Assembly: GCF_037198315.1 (NCBI RefSeq) | Contig: NZ_CP144913.1 | Span: 2,976,001 to 3,040,000 of the forward strand | DNA from: Janibacter sp. A1S7 | GTDB taxonomy: Bacteria; Actinomycetota; Actinomycetes; Actinomycetales; Dermatophilaceae | Direction of reading: 5' to 3' | DNA length: 64,000 nucleotides | Shown here: positions 1-9,415 of the stretch, piece after piece | How positions within the stretch are numbered: the stretch's first letter is position 1 | Layout: each line of letters begins with the position of its first letter | Program-made: the position numbers and the translations under genes | The notes under the pieces: generated by a model | Seen by the model: only the letters and a program-made list of their open reading frames with translations | Database searches by the model: none | What the model was told of the DNA's origin: nothing

Positions 1-218
1 CGCGTAGTACCGACGGACCTGACGCGCCGCACGCCGAGCATGCGCCCCACGCACCCCGGGCCCACGATGACCCCGGGCAGTCTCGTCCTGAGAAGCCACA
101 GGTGCCACCCTTCGCGCTCGCTCCCGTGGACGTCCTCAACGCGCCCCTGGGCAGATATCACCCGACATCGTGGCACAACGCGACCCCCGCACGTAACGTC
201 CCACCCCCGACCCACCCA
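1..218. other. no gene recognised at window start
   Basis: I see no convincing coding frame, RNA gene or repeat in this stretch. Open frames crossing it have no recognisable family signature and read into the RraB-like gene or the SRPBCC gene in other frames. It may hold the promoter or end of a gene lying outside the window. Confidence 0.3.
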
Positions 219-479
219 TCACACCGGATCCGGGTCATACCACCCATCACACTCCTCGACCAACCCAGCAAACCGCTCGCGCACCCCACCACCGGGAGCA
301 CCGTCCCGCGGGTCCGGGGGCGCGACGACGTGGACCGCCCACTCGTGGTCCTCGCCGTCGTCCTCCCCGGCCAGTGCCTCGCGAACGACCCGCACCTCGA
401 GGAACCCCTCGTCGATCAGGTCGTCTGCGATCCGCTCGGCGTCGTCCCGGTCGGGGAAGACCATCAGGTGCTCGGTCAT
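219..479 (-). CDS. RraB-like small protein (ribonuclease E inhibitor family)
   Basis: An 86-residue acidic protein beginning MTEHLMVFPDRDDAER and ending in DGWYDPDP. The layout resembles the RraB family (regulator of ribonuclease activity B): a short beta-strand, a helix of the type DAERIADDLIDEGF, a second strand, a central VHVVAPPDP strand and a C-terminal helix ending in a DGW-type motif. RraB binds RNase E and lowers its activity in E. coli; in actinobacteria the role of such proteins is unproven. I chose the ATG at 479 because longer versions of the frame run antisense through the neighbouring SRPBCC gene. It is divergent from that gene with about 105 bp between them. The assignment rests on pattern only, without alignment. 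Confidence 0.6.
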   Translation of the reverse strand: MTEHLMVFPDRDDAERIADDLIDEGFLEVRVVREALAGEDDGEDHEWAVHVVAPPDPRDGAPGGGVRERFAGLVEECDGWYDPDPV

Positions 480-584
480 GCCCCGACTTTCGCACGGACG
501 CCGCCGTCGATGCCACGTCGCGGGTGGCGGGCGCGAGGCCGGACCCGGCTTTACACCACCGGCGAGACGTGGTCTGGTCGAGGC

Positions 585-1049
585 ATGGCACAGGAAAAGA
601 AGATCACCGTCCAGCGCACCATCGACGCGCCCACCGAGGACGTCTTCGAGGTGCTGACCAACCCCGAGCGCCACCCCGACCTGGACGGGTCCGGGTTCGT
701 CCGCTCGGTCGATCATGCAGACCGGATCCAGGCCGTCGGCGAGGTGTTCACGATGAACATGTCCGGCGACCACATGGGTGGGGACTACCAGACCGACAAC
801 CACGTGACCGCGTACAGCGAGAACAAGATGGTCGGTTGGAAGACGGCACCCGCCGGCACCGAGCCGCCCGGGTGGGAGTGGCTGTGGGAGCTCGCACCCG
901 AGGGGCCGGGCCACACCCTCGTCACCCACACCTACGACTGGAGCGCCGTCACCGACGAGGCGCTGCTGGAGAAGGTCGACTTCCCACTCGTCTCCGAGGA
1001 GGACCTCGAGGAGACCCTCAAGCACCTCGCCGCCGCGGTGAGCCGCTGA
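585..1049 (+). CDS. SRPBCC (START/AHSA1-like) family protein
   Basis: A 154-residue cytoplasmic protein of the START/SRPBCC fold. The N-terminus, ITVQRTIDAPTEDVFEVLTNPERHPDLDGSG, is the usual first strand and helix of the ligand-binding pocket, and the C-terminal part ends in a long amphipathic helix (EEDLEETLKHLAAAV). Such proteins bind hydrophobic ligands or act as polyketide/lipid handling or stress proteins; the ligand here is unknown. The start is the ATG in GAGGCATGGCACAG. Its stop is one base before the GTG of the next gene, so it is probably co-transcribed with the cysteine-desulfurase-like protein, but no functional link is evident. Confidence 0.8.
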   Translation: MAQEKKITVQRTIDAPTEDVFEVLTNPERHPDLDGSGFVRSVDHADRIQAVGEVFTMNMSGDHMGGDYQTDNHVTAYSENKMVGWKTAPAGTEPPGWEWLWELAPEGPGHTLVTHTYDWSAVTDEALLEKVDFPLVSEEDLEETLKHLAAAVSR

Positions 1050-1050
1050 C

Positions 1051-2265
1051 GTGACCGATCTCGACGTCGCCGCGCTGCGCGCGGGTTTCCCCTCGCTGTC
1101 CTCCGGCATCGCCCACTTCGACGGTCCCGGAGGAACCCAGACACCAGCAGTGGTGGGCGAGGCCGTTGCCCGTACGTTGACCGGGCCGCTGTCCAACCGG
1201 GGCAGCGGCCTGGTCAGCGGGACCAACGCCGAGGAGGCGATCACCGGTTTCCGCAGCGCGCTGGCGGACCTGCTCGGGGCGCAGCCGCAGGGCATCGTCT
1301 ACGGCCGCAGCGCCACCCAGATCACCTACGACATCGCGCGGACCCTGGCGAAGGGGTGGGGACCGGGTGATGACGTCGTCGTCAGCGAGCTCGACCACGA
1401 CTCGAACGTGCGCCCGTGGATCCAGGCGGCCCGGGCGGTGGGCGCGACAGTGCGGTGGCTGCCGCTGGACCCGGTCACCGGCGACCTCGACCTGAGCGGC
1501 ATCCACGGGGTGATCACCGGGCGCACCCGTCTCGTGGCGGTCACTGCGGCGTCGAACCTCTTGGGTACGCAGCCGCAGGTCGCGCAGATCGCCGAGGCAG
1601 CGCACGCGGTCGACGCCCTCGTCTACGTCGATGGCGTCCATCACACCGCGCACGCGAGCGTGGACGTGGCCGCACTGGGGGCCGACTTCTACGTCTGCTC
1701 CCCCTACAAGTTCTTCGGGCCGCACTGCGCCGCGCTCGCCGCGGACCCCGAGCTGCTGGCGGGCCTCGACCCCGACAAGTTGCTCCCGTCCACGGATGAG
1801 GTGCCGGAGCGCTTCGAGCTGGGGACGCTTCCCTACGAGCTGATGGCCGGCGCGACGGCGGCGGTCGACGTCATCGCCGGCATCGCCCCGCAGGGCGGCA
1901 GCCGGCGCGAGCAGCTGGCCCGAGCCCACGAGCTCGTGCACGAGCACGAGACGCGGCTGCGCCGACGGGTCGAGGAGGGCCTGGCCGGGCTGGGCGACCG
2001 CGTCACCCTGCACTCCGTGGCCGAGCACCGCACTCCCACGCTGTTCTTCACCTTCGTCGACCGGGACGCCGCCCGGGCCAGCGCCTTCCTCGGCGAGCGT
2101 GACGTCCTCGCCCCCGCCGGTACGTTCTACGCGTACGAGACCTTCCGCGCACTGGACCTGCCGGTGGACCTCGGGATGAGGGTGGGGCTGGCGCCCTACA
2201 CCGACGACTCCGACGTCGATCGACTCCTGACGGGCCTGACCGACGTCCTCGCCCGAGGTGACTGA
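1051..2265 (+). CDS. cysteine-desulfurase-like protein (class V aminotransferase)
   Basis: A 404-residue PLP enzyme of the class V aminotransferase superfamily, closest in pattern to the cysteine desulfurase-like family (VC1184 type). Visible features are the N-terminal FPSLSSGIAHFDGPGGTQTP segment, a cofactor-stacking histidine in SELDHDSNVRPW (H116), and the Schiff-base lysine in SPYKFFGPH (K220). The usual SufS/IscS active-site cysteine loop is not obvious, so sulfur transfer is not assured; many members of this subgroup have unknown substrates. The start is GTG at 1051, one base after the upstream stop. The gene ends at the first unit of a structured repeat that also forms a convergent terminator. 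Confidence 0.85.
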   Translation: MTDLDVAALRAGFPSLSSGIAHFDGPGGTQTPAVVGEAVARTLTGPLSNRGSGLVSGTNAEEAITGFRSALADLLGAQPQGIVYGRSATQITYDIARTLAKGWGPGDDVVVSELDHDSNVRPWIQAARAVGATVRWLPLDPVTGDLDLSGIHGVITGRTRLVAVTAASNLLGTQPQVAQIAEAAHAVDALVYVDGVHHTAHASVDVAALGADFYVCSPYKFFGPHCAALAADPELLAGLDPDKLLPSTDEVPERFELGTLPYELMAGATAAVDVIAGIAPQGGSRREQLARAHELVHEHETRLRRRVEEGLAGLGDRVTLHSVAEHRTPTLFFTFVDRDAARASAFLGERDVLAPAGTFYAYETFRALDLPVDLGMRVGLAPYTDDSDVDRLLTGLTDVLARGD

Positions 2266-2271
2266 GGTCCG

Positions 2272-2337
2272 GGCACATGCCCTGGGCAGTTGCGACGTTC
2301 GAGCCCCACGAACCCGCAAGAGCCTATGCAGGTGCGA
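2272..2337. repeat. 66-bp paired palindromic repeat, copy A
   Basis: Two 24-bp half-palindromic units (2272-2295 and 2314-2337) flank an 18-bp spacer. Each unit is built on CGCAA...GCCTAGGC...TTGCG. The same architecture and spacing recur at 58287-58352. The second unit covers the last 14 bp of the leftward DinB-type gene and supplies its TAG stop codon. Between the units, TTGCG/CGCAA (2290-2294, 2315-2319) and GTTCG/CGAAC (2297-2301, 2309-2313) can pair, so the element could also act as a convergent terminator. Confidence 0.7.
2290..2319. terminator. possible bidirectional terminator inside repeat A
   Basis: A nested inverted repeat, TTGCG-2 nt-GTTCG-7 nt loop-CGAAC with CGCAA closing the outer stem, lies between two converging genes. 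There is no U-run on either strand, as is common in high-GC actinobacteria, so termination is inferred from position and symmetry only. Confidence 0.4.
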
Positions 2338-2899
2338 CGGGGTCGCGGCCGGTGAGGCCGATGAGACGCTCCTGACGGGAGGCGTCGGCGGGGAGGTCCA
2401 CCGCCGGCGCACACACCCCTTCGCCCCGGATCGCCTCACCGAAACCGGCGATGGCCTCCTCGATCTGGTCGAGCTCGCGGTCGCTGAAGACCACGTCGAT
2501 GCCCGCGGTCCGGCCGATGTCCCAGCGGTGGACCAGCAGGTCGAAGCCGTAGAACCGGTCGAAGGCACCGCCGACGGTCGTGCTGCCGAAGGGAGTGTCG
2601 TAGGGCCGCTCGGCGAGGGTGTCGTCGGCGAGCTGGCGGGCCACCGCCTCGGCATGCGTGCGCCACGCGGTGGCTGCGCCCAGGGCCTCCGTCGTCGGGG
2701 TCGGGTCGGGCATGTCGGCCCCGGCCTTGAGCAGGAAGTCACGCTGGGTGTCGATGAGGTGCTGGACCACGTCGAATCCCGTCCAGCCCTCGCAGGGACT
2801 CGGGCCGGCGAGCTCCAACGGGTCGGCGGAGTCGACGAGCCGCATCAACGGTGTGTTCTTGCGGTCGAAGACGGAGGCTGCATCAGAAGGAAGGGGCAT
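2324..2899 (-). CDS. TIGR03086-type DinB / maleylpyruvate-isomerase N-terminal domain protein
   Basis: A 191-residue four-helix-bundle protein of the DinB/mycothiol-dependent maleylpyruvate isomerase superfamily. Metal-binding histidines typical of the family are visible in FDVVQHLIDTQRDF (about residue 50) and DLLVHRWDIGRT (about residue 143). Family members bind Zn2+ and some transfer or use mycothiol; the substrate is unknown. I chose the ATG at 2899 (MPLPSDAASVF), where the recognisable helix bundle begins. The C-terminus (PVAPA) and the TAG stop lie within the structured repeat at 2272-2337, so the native end of the protein may have been replaced by repeat-encoded residues. Confidence 0.75.
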   Translation of the reverse strand: MPLPSDAASVFDRKNTPLMRLVDSADPLELAGPSPCEGWTGFDVVQHLIDTQRDFLLKAGADMPDPTPTTEALGAATAWRTHAEAVARQLADDTLAERPYDTPFGSTTVGGAFDRFYGFDLLVHRWDIGRTAGIDVVFSDRELDQIEEAIAGFGEAIRGEGVCAPAVDLPADASRQERLIGLTGRDPVAPA

Positions 2900-2931
2900 G
2901 ACCCCAGCCTGCCATCCCCGACCGGCGCGAC

Positions 2932-2978
2932 CCAGTGCTGCGGGGCAGGACGTACTCGAGCCTGCGGCGGTTCGTAGG
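2932..2978. repeat. type-2 intergenic repeat, copy 1
   Basis: About 47 bp with GTGCTGC at the left and CGAGCCTGC-GC-GTTCGT at the right. It matches a 47-bp segment at 52048-52094 at the majority of positions with a one-base shift in the middle. It lies between the start of the DinB-type gene and the end of hspR. The function is unknown; imperfect inverted symmetry suggests an RNA hairpin or a REP-like element. Confidence 0.5.
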
Positions 2979-2999
2979 AGCGATGACGAAGGGGGTGGG

Positions 3000-3464
3000 T
3001 CAGTCGCGCCTGCGCGGCTGCCAGACGACGAGCGCCTGACCGGCGTTGCGGGGACGCGGGCGCTGCCCGTGGCGCAGGGCAACGATGTCGCCCTGTGAGC
3101 CCACGGCAAAGAATCGCCGTCCGTGGCCGAGCTCCTCGCGGGCTGCGTCGAGCTCCGCCCCGAGCTCGAGCACCCGGTCGCGCAGGGCGGCGACCTGGTG
3201 CTCGAGCTCGAAGATGCGCTGGATCCCCTCGAGGGAGACGCCCTCGTCCTGGGAGAGTCGCTGCACCTCGCGCAGTCGGGTGACGTCGGCGGCGCTGTAC
3301 CGCCGGCCCCCACCACGGGTGCGCGAGGGGATGACCAAGCCGATCCGGTCGTACTGCCGCAGCGTCTGCGCGTGCATGCCGGCGAGCTCGGCGGCGACGG
3401 AGATGACGAAGACCGGGGTCTCGTCGTCCCCGCTCAGTCCGGAGATCCGGGCCATCGAGCTCAC
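3000..3464 (-). CDS. hspR: HspR, MerR-family heat-shock repressor
   Basis: A 154-residue MerR-type repressor, last gene of the leftward dnaK-grpE-dnaJ-hspR operon. The winged-helix domain is clear: VFVISVAAELAGMHAQTLRQYDRIGLVIPSRT followed by GGGRRYSAADVTRLREVQRLSQDEGVSLEGIQRIFELE. A coiled coil then runs from about residue 85 to 115 and the tail is basic. In Streptomyces and mycobacteria HspR binds HAIR inverted repeats together with DnaK as corepressor, giving feedback control of the operon. Two HAIR-like sites lie before dnaK in this window. The start could be this ATG or the internal methionine of MARISG at residue 4. Spacing from dnaJ is 28 bp. Confidence 0.92.
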   Translation of the reverse strand: MSSMARISGLSGDDETPVFVISVAAELAGMHAQTLRQYDRIGLVIPSRTRGGGRRYSAADVTRLREVQRLSQDEGVSLEGIQRIFELEHQVAALRDRVLELGAELDAAREELGHGRRFFAVGSQGDIVALRHGQRPRPRNAGQALVVWQPRRRD

Positions 3465-3492
3465 TCCCTTCGTCCGTCAGTCTCCCGCAGGC

Positions 3493-4515
3493 TCAGGCCT
3501 GCGCCGCGGAGGCCAGGCCGGCCCGCGGGTCGTCCGTGGCCGAGTCGCGCAGCACCTCGACGGCCTCGCGCTCGGCGTCACTGAGATCCCTCGGCACGAC
3601 GACCTGCACCTTCGCGAGGAGGTCACCCGTCGCCTTGGCCGTCTTCACTCCGCGGCCCTTGAGCCGCAGCACGCGGCCGCTCGGCGTGCCGGGTGCCACC
3701 TTGACCCTCACGCTCGAGCCGTCGAGGGTCGGCACGGCCACGGTCGCTCCGAGCGTCGCCTCGGCGAAGGTCACCGGCAGGTCGATCGTCAGGTTGTTGC
3801 CGTCGCGACCGAAGACCGCGTGCGAGTCCACCGAGACGGTGAGGATCAGGTCGCCGCGTCCGGCCTGCGGGTCGCCGTGGGCGCCCTTGCCGCGCACGCG
3901 GATCTTCTGCCCGTCCTTGACCCCGGCCGGGATCTTGGCGGTGACCTTCTCTCCGTTCACGTCGAGGGAGATCGTGCGCCCCTCGACCGCGTCGCGGAAG
4001 GACAGCTGCGTGCGGGCGGTGAGGTCGGCCCCCTTCTGCGGGCCACGAGGCGCGCGGAAACCGGCGCCCTGTCCGCCGAAGCCGGCCGCGCCGCCACCGC
4101 CGAACATCGAGAGGATGTCCTCCAGGTCCGGCTCACCGGCCCCACCCCCGGCGAAGGGGGAGCCGCCCCCCGTGCTGTAGCGCATCCGGGAGCCGCCCCC
4201 TCCCCCGCCGAAGGCGGAGAAGATGTCCTCGAAGCCCCCGTTGCCGCCGGGGCCACCCGCGGTGAAACGGGCACCCCCTCCGGTCATGGAGCGGATCGCG
4301 TCGTACTCGCGCCGCTCCTCGGGGTCGGAGAGCACGGCGTGCGCCTCGCCGATGTCCTTGAACTTCTGCTCGGCCGCGGCGTTCCCCTCGTTGCGGTCGG
4401 GGTGGTACTGCTTGGCGAGCTTGCGGTAGGCCTTCTTGATCTCACTGGTCTCGGCGTCCTTGCTGACCCCGAGGACGGCGTAGAAGTCCTTGTCCAACCA
4501 GTCCTGATTTGCCAT
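3493..4515 (-). CDS. dnaJ: DnaJ-family co-chaperone lacking the zinc-finger domain
   Basis: A 340-residue J-domain protein. The J domain occupies residues 9-75 with HPD at 38-40, and is followed by a long Gly/Phe-rich linker (about 80-155, including [14 protein letters not shown]). It then passes directly to the C-terminal substrate-binding beta domains (from [19 protein letters not shown]). The four CxxCxGxG repeats of type I DnaJ are absent, so this is a type II (CbpA/DnaJ1-like) arrangement, as in many actinobacterial dnaK operons. It stimulates DnaK ATPase and delivers unfolded clients. It is preceded by an AGGAG-type ribosome site in the 27 bp after grpE. Confidence 0.92.
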   Translation of the reverse strand: MANQDWLDKDFYAVLGVSKDAETSEIKKAYRKLAKQYHPDRNEGNAAAEQKFKDIGEAHAVLSDPEERREYDAIRSMTGGGARFTAGGPGGNGGFEDIFSAFGGGGGGSRMRYSTGGGSPFAGGGAGEPDLEDILSMFGGGGAAGFGGQGAGFRAPRGPQKGADLTARTQLSFRDAVEGRTISLDVNGEKVTAKIPAGVKDGQKIRVRGKGAHGDPQAGRGDLILTVSVDSHAVFGRDGNNLTIDLPVTFAEATLGATVAVPTLDGSSVRVKVAPGTPSGRVLRLKGRGVKTAKATGDLLAKVQVVVPRDLSDAEREAVEVLRDSATDDPRAGLASAAQA

Positions 4516-4542
4516 GTTCTCCTCCTTTCGGGCGTCCGGTGG

Positions 4543-5183
4543 CTACTGCGGGTCGGCGACGGCGACGCGGGCGGCCCGCAGGACACGCTCGCCCGCACGG
4601 TAGCCCGGCTGGAGCACCGTGACGATCGTCGTCTCGGTGGCATCCGTCGGCAGGTCCGAGTCCTGCGGATCCCACTCGGCGTGCATCAGTGCCTCGTGGA
4701 CGTTGGGGTCGAAGGGCTCACCCTTCGCCCCGACACGCTCCAGGCCGTACTTGCCCAGCGCTTGCTGGAGCTTGTCGGTGATGGTGCGCACCGGGGTGCC
4801 CTCGGGCAGGTCCCCGTGCTGATCGGCGAGCTGGATCTCGTCGAGCACCGGCAGGAGCGTCTCGAGGACGTCGTGCGCCGCACGGATCTGGATCTCCGCC
4901 CGGTCGCGGTCCACACGTCGCTTGTAGTTGACGTACTCGGCCTGCAGTCGCTGCAGGTCCGCGAGCCGCTCGGCCGCGAGGGCGGTGTCGGGGTGCACAT
5001 CGCCCTCGGGGGCGTCCGACGGTGTCGTGTCGTCTCCGTCGGACGAACCGCCGGGGGCGGCCCCGGAGCCAGCGCTCGGCTGCTCCTGCGGGACCACCTC
5101 GGCCTCGACCGGCTCCTCGGCACCAGGGGCAGCGTCGACCGCGTCCACGCTCACCTCGGGGTCGATCGGCTGGTTGGGGTCGG

Positions 5184-5187
<4 letters not shown>
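4543..5187 (-). CDS. grpE: GrpE nucleotide-exchange factor
   Basis: A 214-residue GrpE. Residues 1 to about 60 are acidic and disordered. A coiled-coil helix ([20 protein letters not shown]) follows, then the exchange domain with the family signature [23 protein letters not shown] near the end. It accelerates ADP release from DnaK. The start is GTG at 5187, whose bases overlap the dnaK stop codon (GTGA), indicating translational coupling with dnaK. The unusually long acidic N-terminus ([20 protein letters not shown]) is common in actinobacteria. Confidence 0.93.
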
Positions 5188-7082
<1,895 letters not shown>

Positions 7083-7127
7083 GGGGCGCTCCTTCGTGAT
7101 CGGGTGTCGAGGCCGGGCCCCGACGGG

Positions 7128-7150
7128 AGTTGAGTTGCTGATACTCAACT
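7128..7150. promoter_or_regulatory. HAIR operator 1 (HspR-binding inverted repeat)
   Basis: A perfect 8-bp inverted repeat, AGTTGAGT-N7-ACTCAACT, 45 bp upstream of dnaK. It fits the HspR-associated inverted repeat consensus CTTGAGT-N7-ACTCAAG with only the outermost base pair changed and the 7-nt spacer retained. Confidence 0.85.
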
Positions 7151-7190
7151 TAGACACCGAACTGCAGCCTGCGCAAATCCGAGGCTCAAA

Positions 7191-7213
7191 AGTTGAGTTC
7201 ACTTGGCTCAACT
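7191..7213. promoter_or_regulatory. HAIR operator 2
   Basis: AGTTGAG and CTCAACT arms; read as GTTGAGT-N7-GCTCAAC it again has the 7-nt HAIR spacer with one mismatch between arms. It lies 62 bp upstream of operator 1, so the two sites bracket the probable dnaK promoter. It also sits beside the rightward promoter at 7259, so HspR could affect both directions. Confidence 0.75.
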
Positions 7214-7258
7214 AAGGACGGCCGGGGTTTGTTCCCACCCGTGATGCAGCAGCGGGAC

Positions 7259-7324
7259 TACCATTCGCCCATGGGTTGCAGCTGCGCGCCGGTCCCGGAG
7301 AGCTGGGCCCACTCGTGTTCCTGA
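7259..7324 (+). other. possible leaderless mini-ORF upstream of membrane protein
   Basis: A TANNNT -10-like hexamer (TACCAT, 7259-7264) lies 6 bp before an ATG at 7271, the geometry of leaderless mRNAs in actinobacteria. The ATG opens a 17-codon frame, MGCSCAPVPESWAHSCS, with three cysteines; its stop (7322-7324) overlaps the start region of the next gene. It could be a cysteine-sensing leader peptide or a chance reading frame. Confidence 0.3.
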
Positions 7325-7824
7325 CCCATCGCCACACCACGGCCCTTGCCCCCGCATCTGCGGCCACTCGCATCAGTGCCTACGTCTACGGCAACATCCT
7401 GGTGCTGGCCGCCCTGGTGCCGATCACCCTCTCCCAGACCTACTGGGGCATCGCCATCGTCGCAGGCGTGGCGTTCTCGACCTTCATCGCGCACGTGTTC
7501 GCGCACGCACTCGTGCAGAACCTGCACGCGGGCAGGTCGCTGACCCGCTCCGAGCGCCTGGCCCTGCTGCCGGATGCCATGCCCATCGTCACGTCCGCCG
7601 TGCTGCCCTGCGCCGTCCTCGCCACGGCGGGTCTGCACTGGACGGATCCGCGCAACGTGCAGCTGCTCGCCGAGGTGGTGATCCTGATCCGCATCGCGAT
7701 GATCGTCTTCGTCGTCGAGCGGCTCCAGGGGAAGAAGCCCTCGGGTGGGACATGGATCTTCTCGGTCGCCATCGCGTTGTTGGCCGCGGTCGTCGTCGCG
7801 GTGAAGGTGGTCCTCACCCACTGA
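7315..7824 (+). CDS. hypothetical integral membrane protein
   Basis: A 169-residue protein with about four hydrophobic helices: YGNILVLAALVPITL, YWGIAIVAGVAFSTFIAHV, MPIVTSAVLPCAVLATAGL plus VILIRIAMIVFVVE, and TWIFSVAIALLAAVVVAVKVVL at the C-terminus. I recognise no family. The start is uncertain: GTG 7315 has a weak GGAGAG at 7297, while the frame is open from TTG 7276. It lies alone between the dnaK promoter region and a convergent spermidine-synthase-like gene. Confidence 0.65.
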   Translation: MFLTHRHTTALAPASAATRISAYVYGNILVLAALVPITLSQTYWGIAIVAGVAFSTFIAHVFAHALVQNLHAGRSLTRSERLALLPDAMPIVTSAVLPCAVLATAGLHWTDPRNVQLLAEVVILIRIAMIVFVVERLQGKKPSGGTWIFSVAIALLAAVVVAVKVVLTH

Positions 7825-7853
7825 TCACCCGCCGTACCGTGCGGCGGTCCCGA

Positions 7854-8561
7854 TCAGCGGGCCACGTAGACGGTGTTGCTCGACTCCCCACCGGTGAGGA
7901 AGTTGTCGAAGCCGACCACGTGCGCGTCCACCCGGTCGAAGACCTGCTCGAGCAGCGCGCCGAACTGCTCGTCCGGCGGGTCGTCCGACCAGAGCGCGAA
8001 GACACCGTCGGACCTGAGGTGCGAACGCAGACGGCGCAGCCCGTCCACCGTGTAGAACGGCGCGTGGTCCGGATGCAACAGGTGGTGCGGCGTGTGGTCG
8101 ATGTCCAGCAGCACGGCGTCGAAGGTGCGCCCGGGAGCCTGCGGGTCGAGCCCCTCCTCGGATGCGGCCAGCGCGAAGAAGTCGTCGTGGAGCAACCGGG
8201 TGCGCGGGTCCCGCACCAGCTGCCGGGACTCCGGCAGCAACTCGCGCTCGTGCCAGTCGATGACCTCGGCCATGGCGTCGACGACGACCAACGAGCGCAC
8301 CCGCGGGACCTCCAGGGCCGCCCTCGCGGTGCAGCCGAGGCCGAGGCCGCCGACGACGACGTCCAGCTGGTCGCCCTTCGCCTGCGCCAGGCCCAGCCGG
8401 GCCAGCTCGACCTCGGCGACCGTGAAGAGGCTGGACATGAGGAACTCGTCGCCGAGCTTCACCTCGTAGACATCGACCTTGAGCGTCGGCTCGATCCGCC
8501 GGCGCAGGCTGATCTCCCCCCGTGGCGTCTCGCTCCAGGCCAGTTCCTCGAATCGTCGCAT
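7854..8561 (-). CDS. spermidine synthase-like protein (Rossmann methyltransferase fold)
   Basis: A 235-residue protein with the spermidine/spermine synthase Rossmann fold. The nucleotide-binding loop is VVVGGLGLGCTARAAL, the acidic end of the second strand is SLVVVDAMAEVIDWHE, and a DAVLLDIDHTPHHLLHP segment takes the place of the catalytic region. Polyamine synthases normally carry conserved aspartates there that I do not see in the usual context, so aminopropyl transfer is doubtful; the family is often annotated only as spermidine-synthase-like. It is a single gene, convergent with the membrane protein and divergent from the GAF-ANTAR gene. Confidence 0.75.
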   Translation of the reverse strand: MRRFEELAWSETPRGEISLRRRIEPTLKVDVYEVKLGDEFLMSSLFTVAEVELARLGLAQAKGDQLDVVVGGLGLGCTARAALEVPRVRSLVVVDAMAEVIDWHERELLPESRQLVRDPRTRLLHDDFFALAASEEGLDPQAPGRTFDAVLLDIDHTPHHLLHPDHAPFYTVDGLRRLRSHLRSDGVFALWSDDPPDEQFGALLEQVFDRVDAHVVGFDNFLTGGESSNTVYVAR

Positions 8562-8652
8562 CGCCCCCAGTGTGCCTCCCGGGGCGCGCCTCCTGCGTCA
8601 ACCGTGGGTGAGGGGGTAGGGCAGTGGTGACGTCGTGGAGAGGACGCCATCG

Positions 8653-9348
8653 ATGAACGACGAGGACGAGACGGTGCTTTTCGCGACCATCGCGAGGGAT
8701 CTGGCCAGCGAGACCTCCGAGCAGGGCGTGCTCGACGCCGTCGTGGACATGGCCGTGGACCTGGTGCCCGGGTGCGACGACGCCGGGATCATGCTCCTGA
8801 CCAAGCGGCAGAAGGTCGCGACGCCTGCCGCCACCAGCCAGCGGGTGCGCGACTCCGACGATGCCCAGGCAGAGTTCGGCGAGGGACCGTGCTACGACGC
8901 CTCGCACGCTCAGGAGGCGCGCAACCAGGCCTTCCACTGCCCGTCGACGAGGACCGACACCCGGTGGCCCCGGTACCTGCCCCGTGCGCGTGAGCTCGGG
9001 GTCGGGGGCATGCTCGGCTTCCAGCTGTTCAACCACCAGCACACGTTCGGCGCGCTGAACCTCTACAGCGACCGGGAGCACGCCCTCGGCGTCGTGAGCG
9101 AGAGCCGTGGCTGGGTCCTGGCCTCCCACGCCGCGGTCGCGCTGACCGCGGCACGCACGAGCCGACAGCTGCACGCCGCGCTGGAGAACGCTCGCACGAT
9201 CGGGCAGGCGGTCGGGATGGTGCGGGCGCGCTACGACATGTCGGAGGAGCAGGCGACCTCGGTCCTGCTGCGGATGTCGCAGGAGAACAACGTCAAGATG
9301 TCCGACCTCGCCGAGTCCGTCGTCACGCGGGGCGACCTGTCGGGCTGA
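8653..9348 (+). CDS. GAF and ANTAR domain regulator
   Basis: A 231-residue two-domain regulator. The GAF sensor spans residues about 15-155 (DAVVDMAVDLVPGCDDAGIMLL through GVGGMLGFQLF). A C-terminal ANTAR RNA-binding domain (about 165-225) is seen as ALENARTIGQAVGMVRARYDMSEEQATSVLLRMSQ. ANTAR proteins bind paired hexaloop stems in nascent RNA and prevent termination. Actinobacterial GAF-ANTAR proteins such as mycobacterial Rv1626 relatives are mostly of unknown ligand. I chose ATG 8653 because GGAGAGG lies 10 bases upstream; the frame is open to GTG 8635. No ANTAR target hairpin pair is evident nearby. Confidence 0.85.
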   Translation: MNDEDETVLFATIARDLASETSEQGVLDAVVDMAVDLVPGCDDAGIMLLTKRQKVATPAATSQRVRDSDDAQAEFGEGPCYDASHAQEARNQAFHCPSTRTDTRWPRYLPRARELGVGGMLGFQLFNHQHTFGALNLYSDREHALGVVSESRGWVLASHAAVALTAARTSRQLHAALENARTIGQAVGMVRARYDMSEEQATSVLLRMSQENNVKMSDLAESVVTRGDLSG

Positions 9349-9415
9349 CCCGCAACGACCGGCCGGGGAGTGACCCGGCACCCGATCGGTCATCGACGAA
9401 GGGGACAATGCCGTC

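Noticed and set aside
219..1295. Long leftward open frame of about 358 codons
   Set aside because: It is antisense to the SRPBCC gene over most of its length; only the last 86 codons (219-479) look like a real protein.
1018..2742. Leftward open frame of about 574 codons
   Set aside because: It is a high-GC shadow of the cysteine-desulfurase-like gene and the DinB-type gene, with low-complexity Arg/Gly/Val composition.
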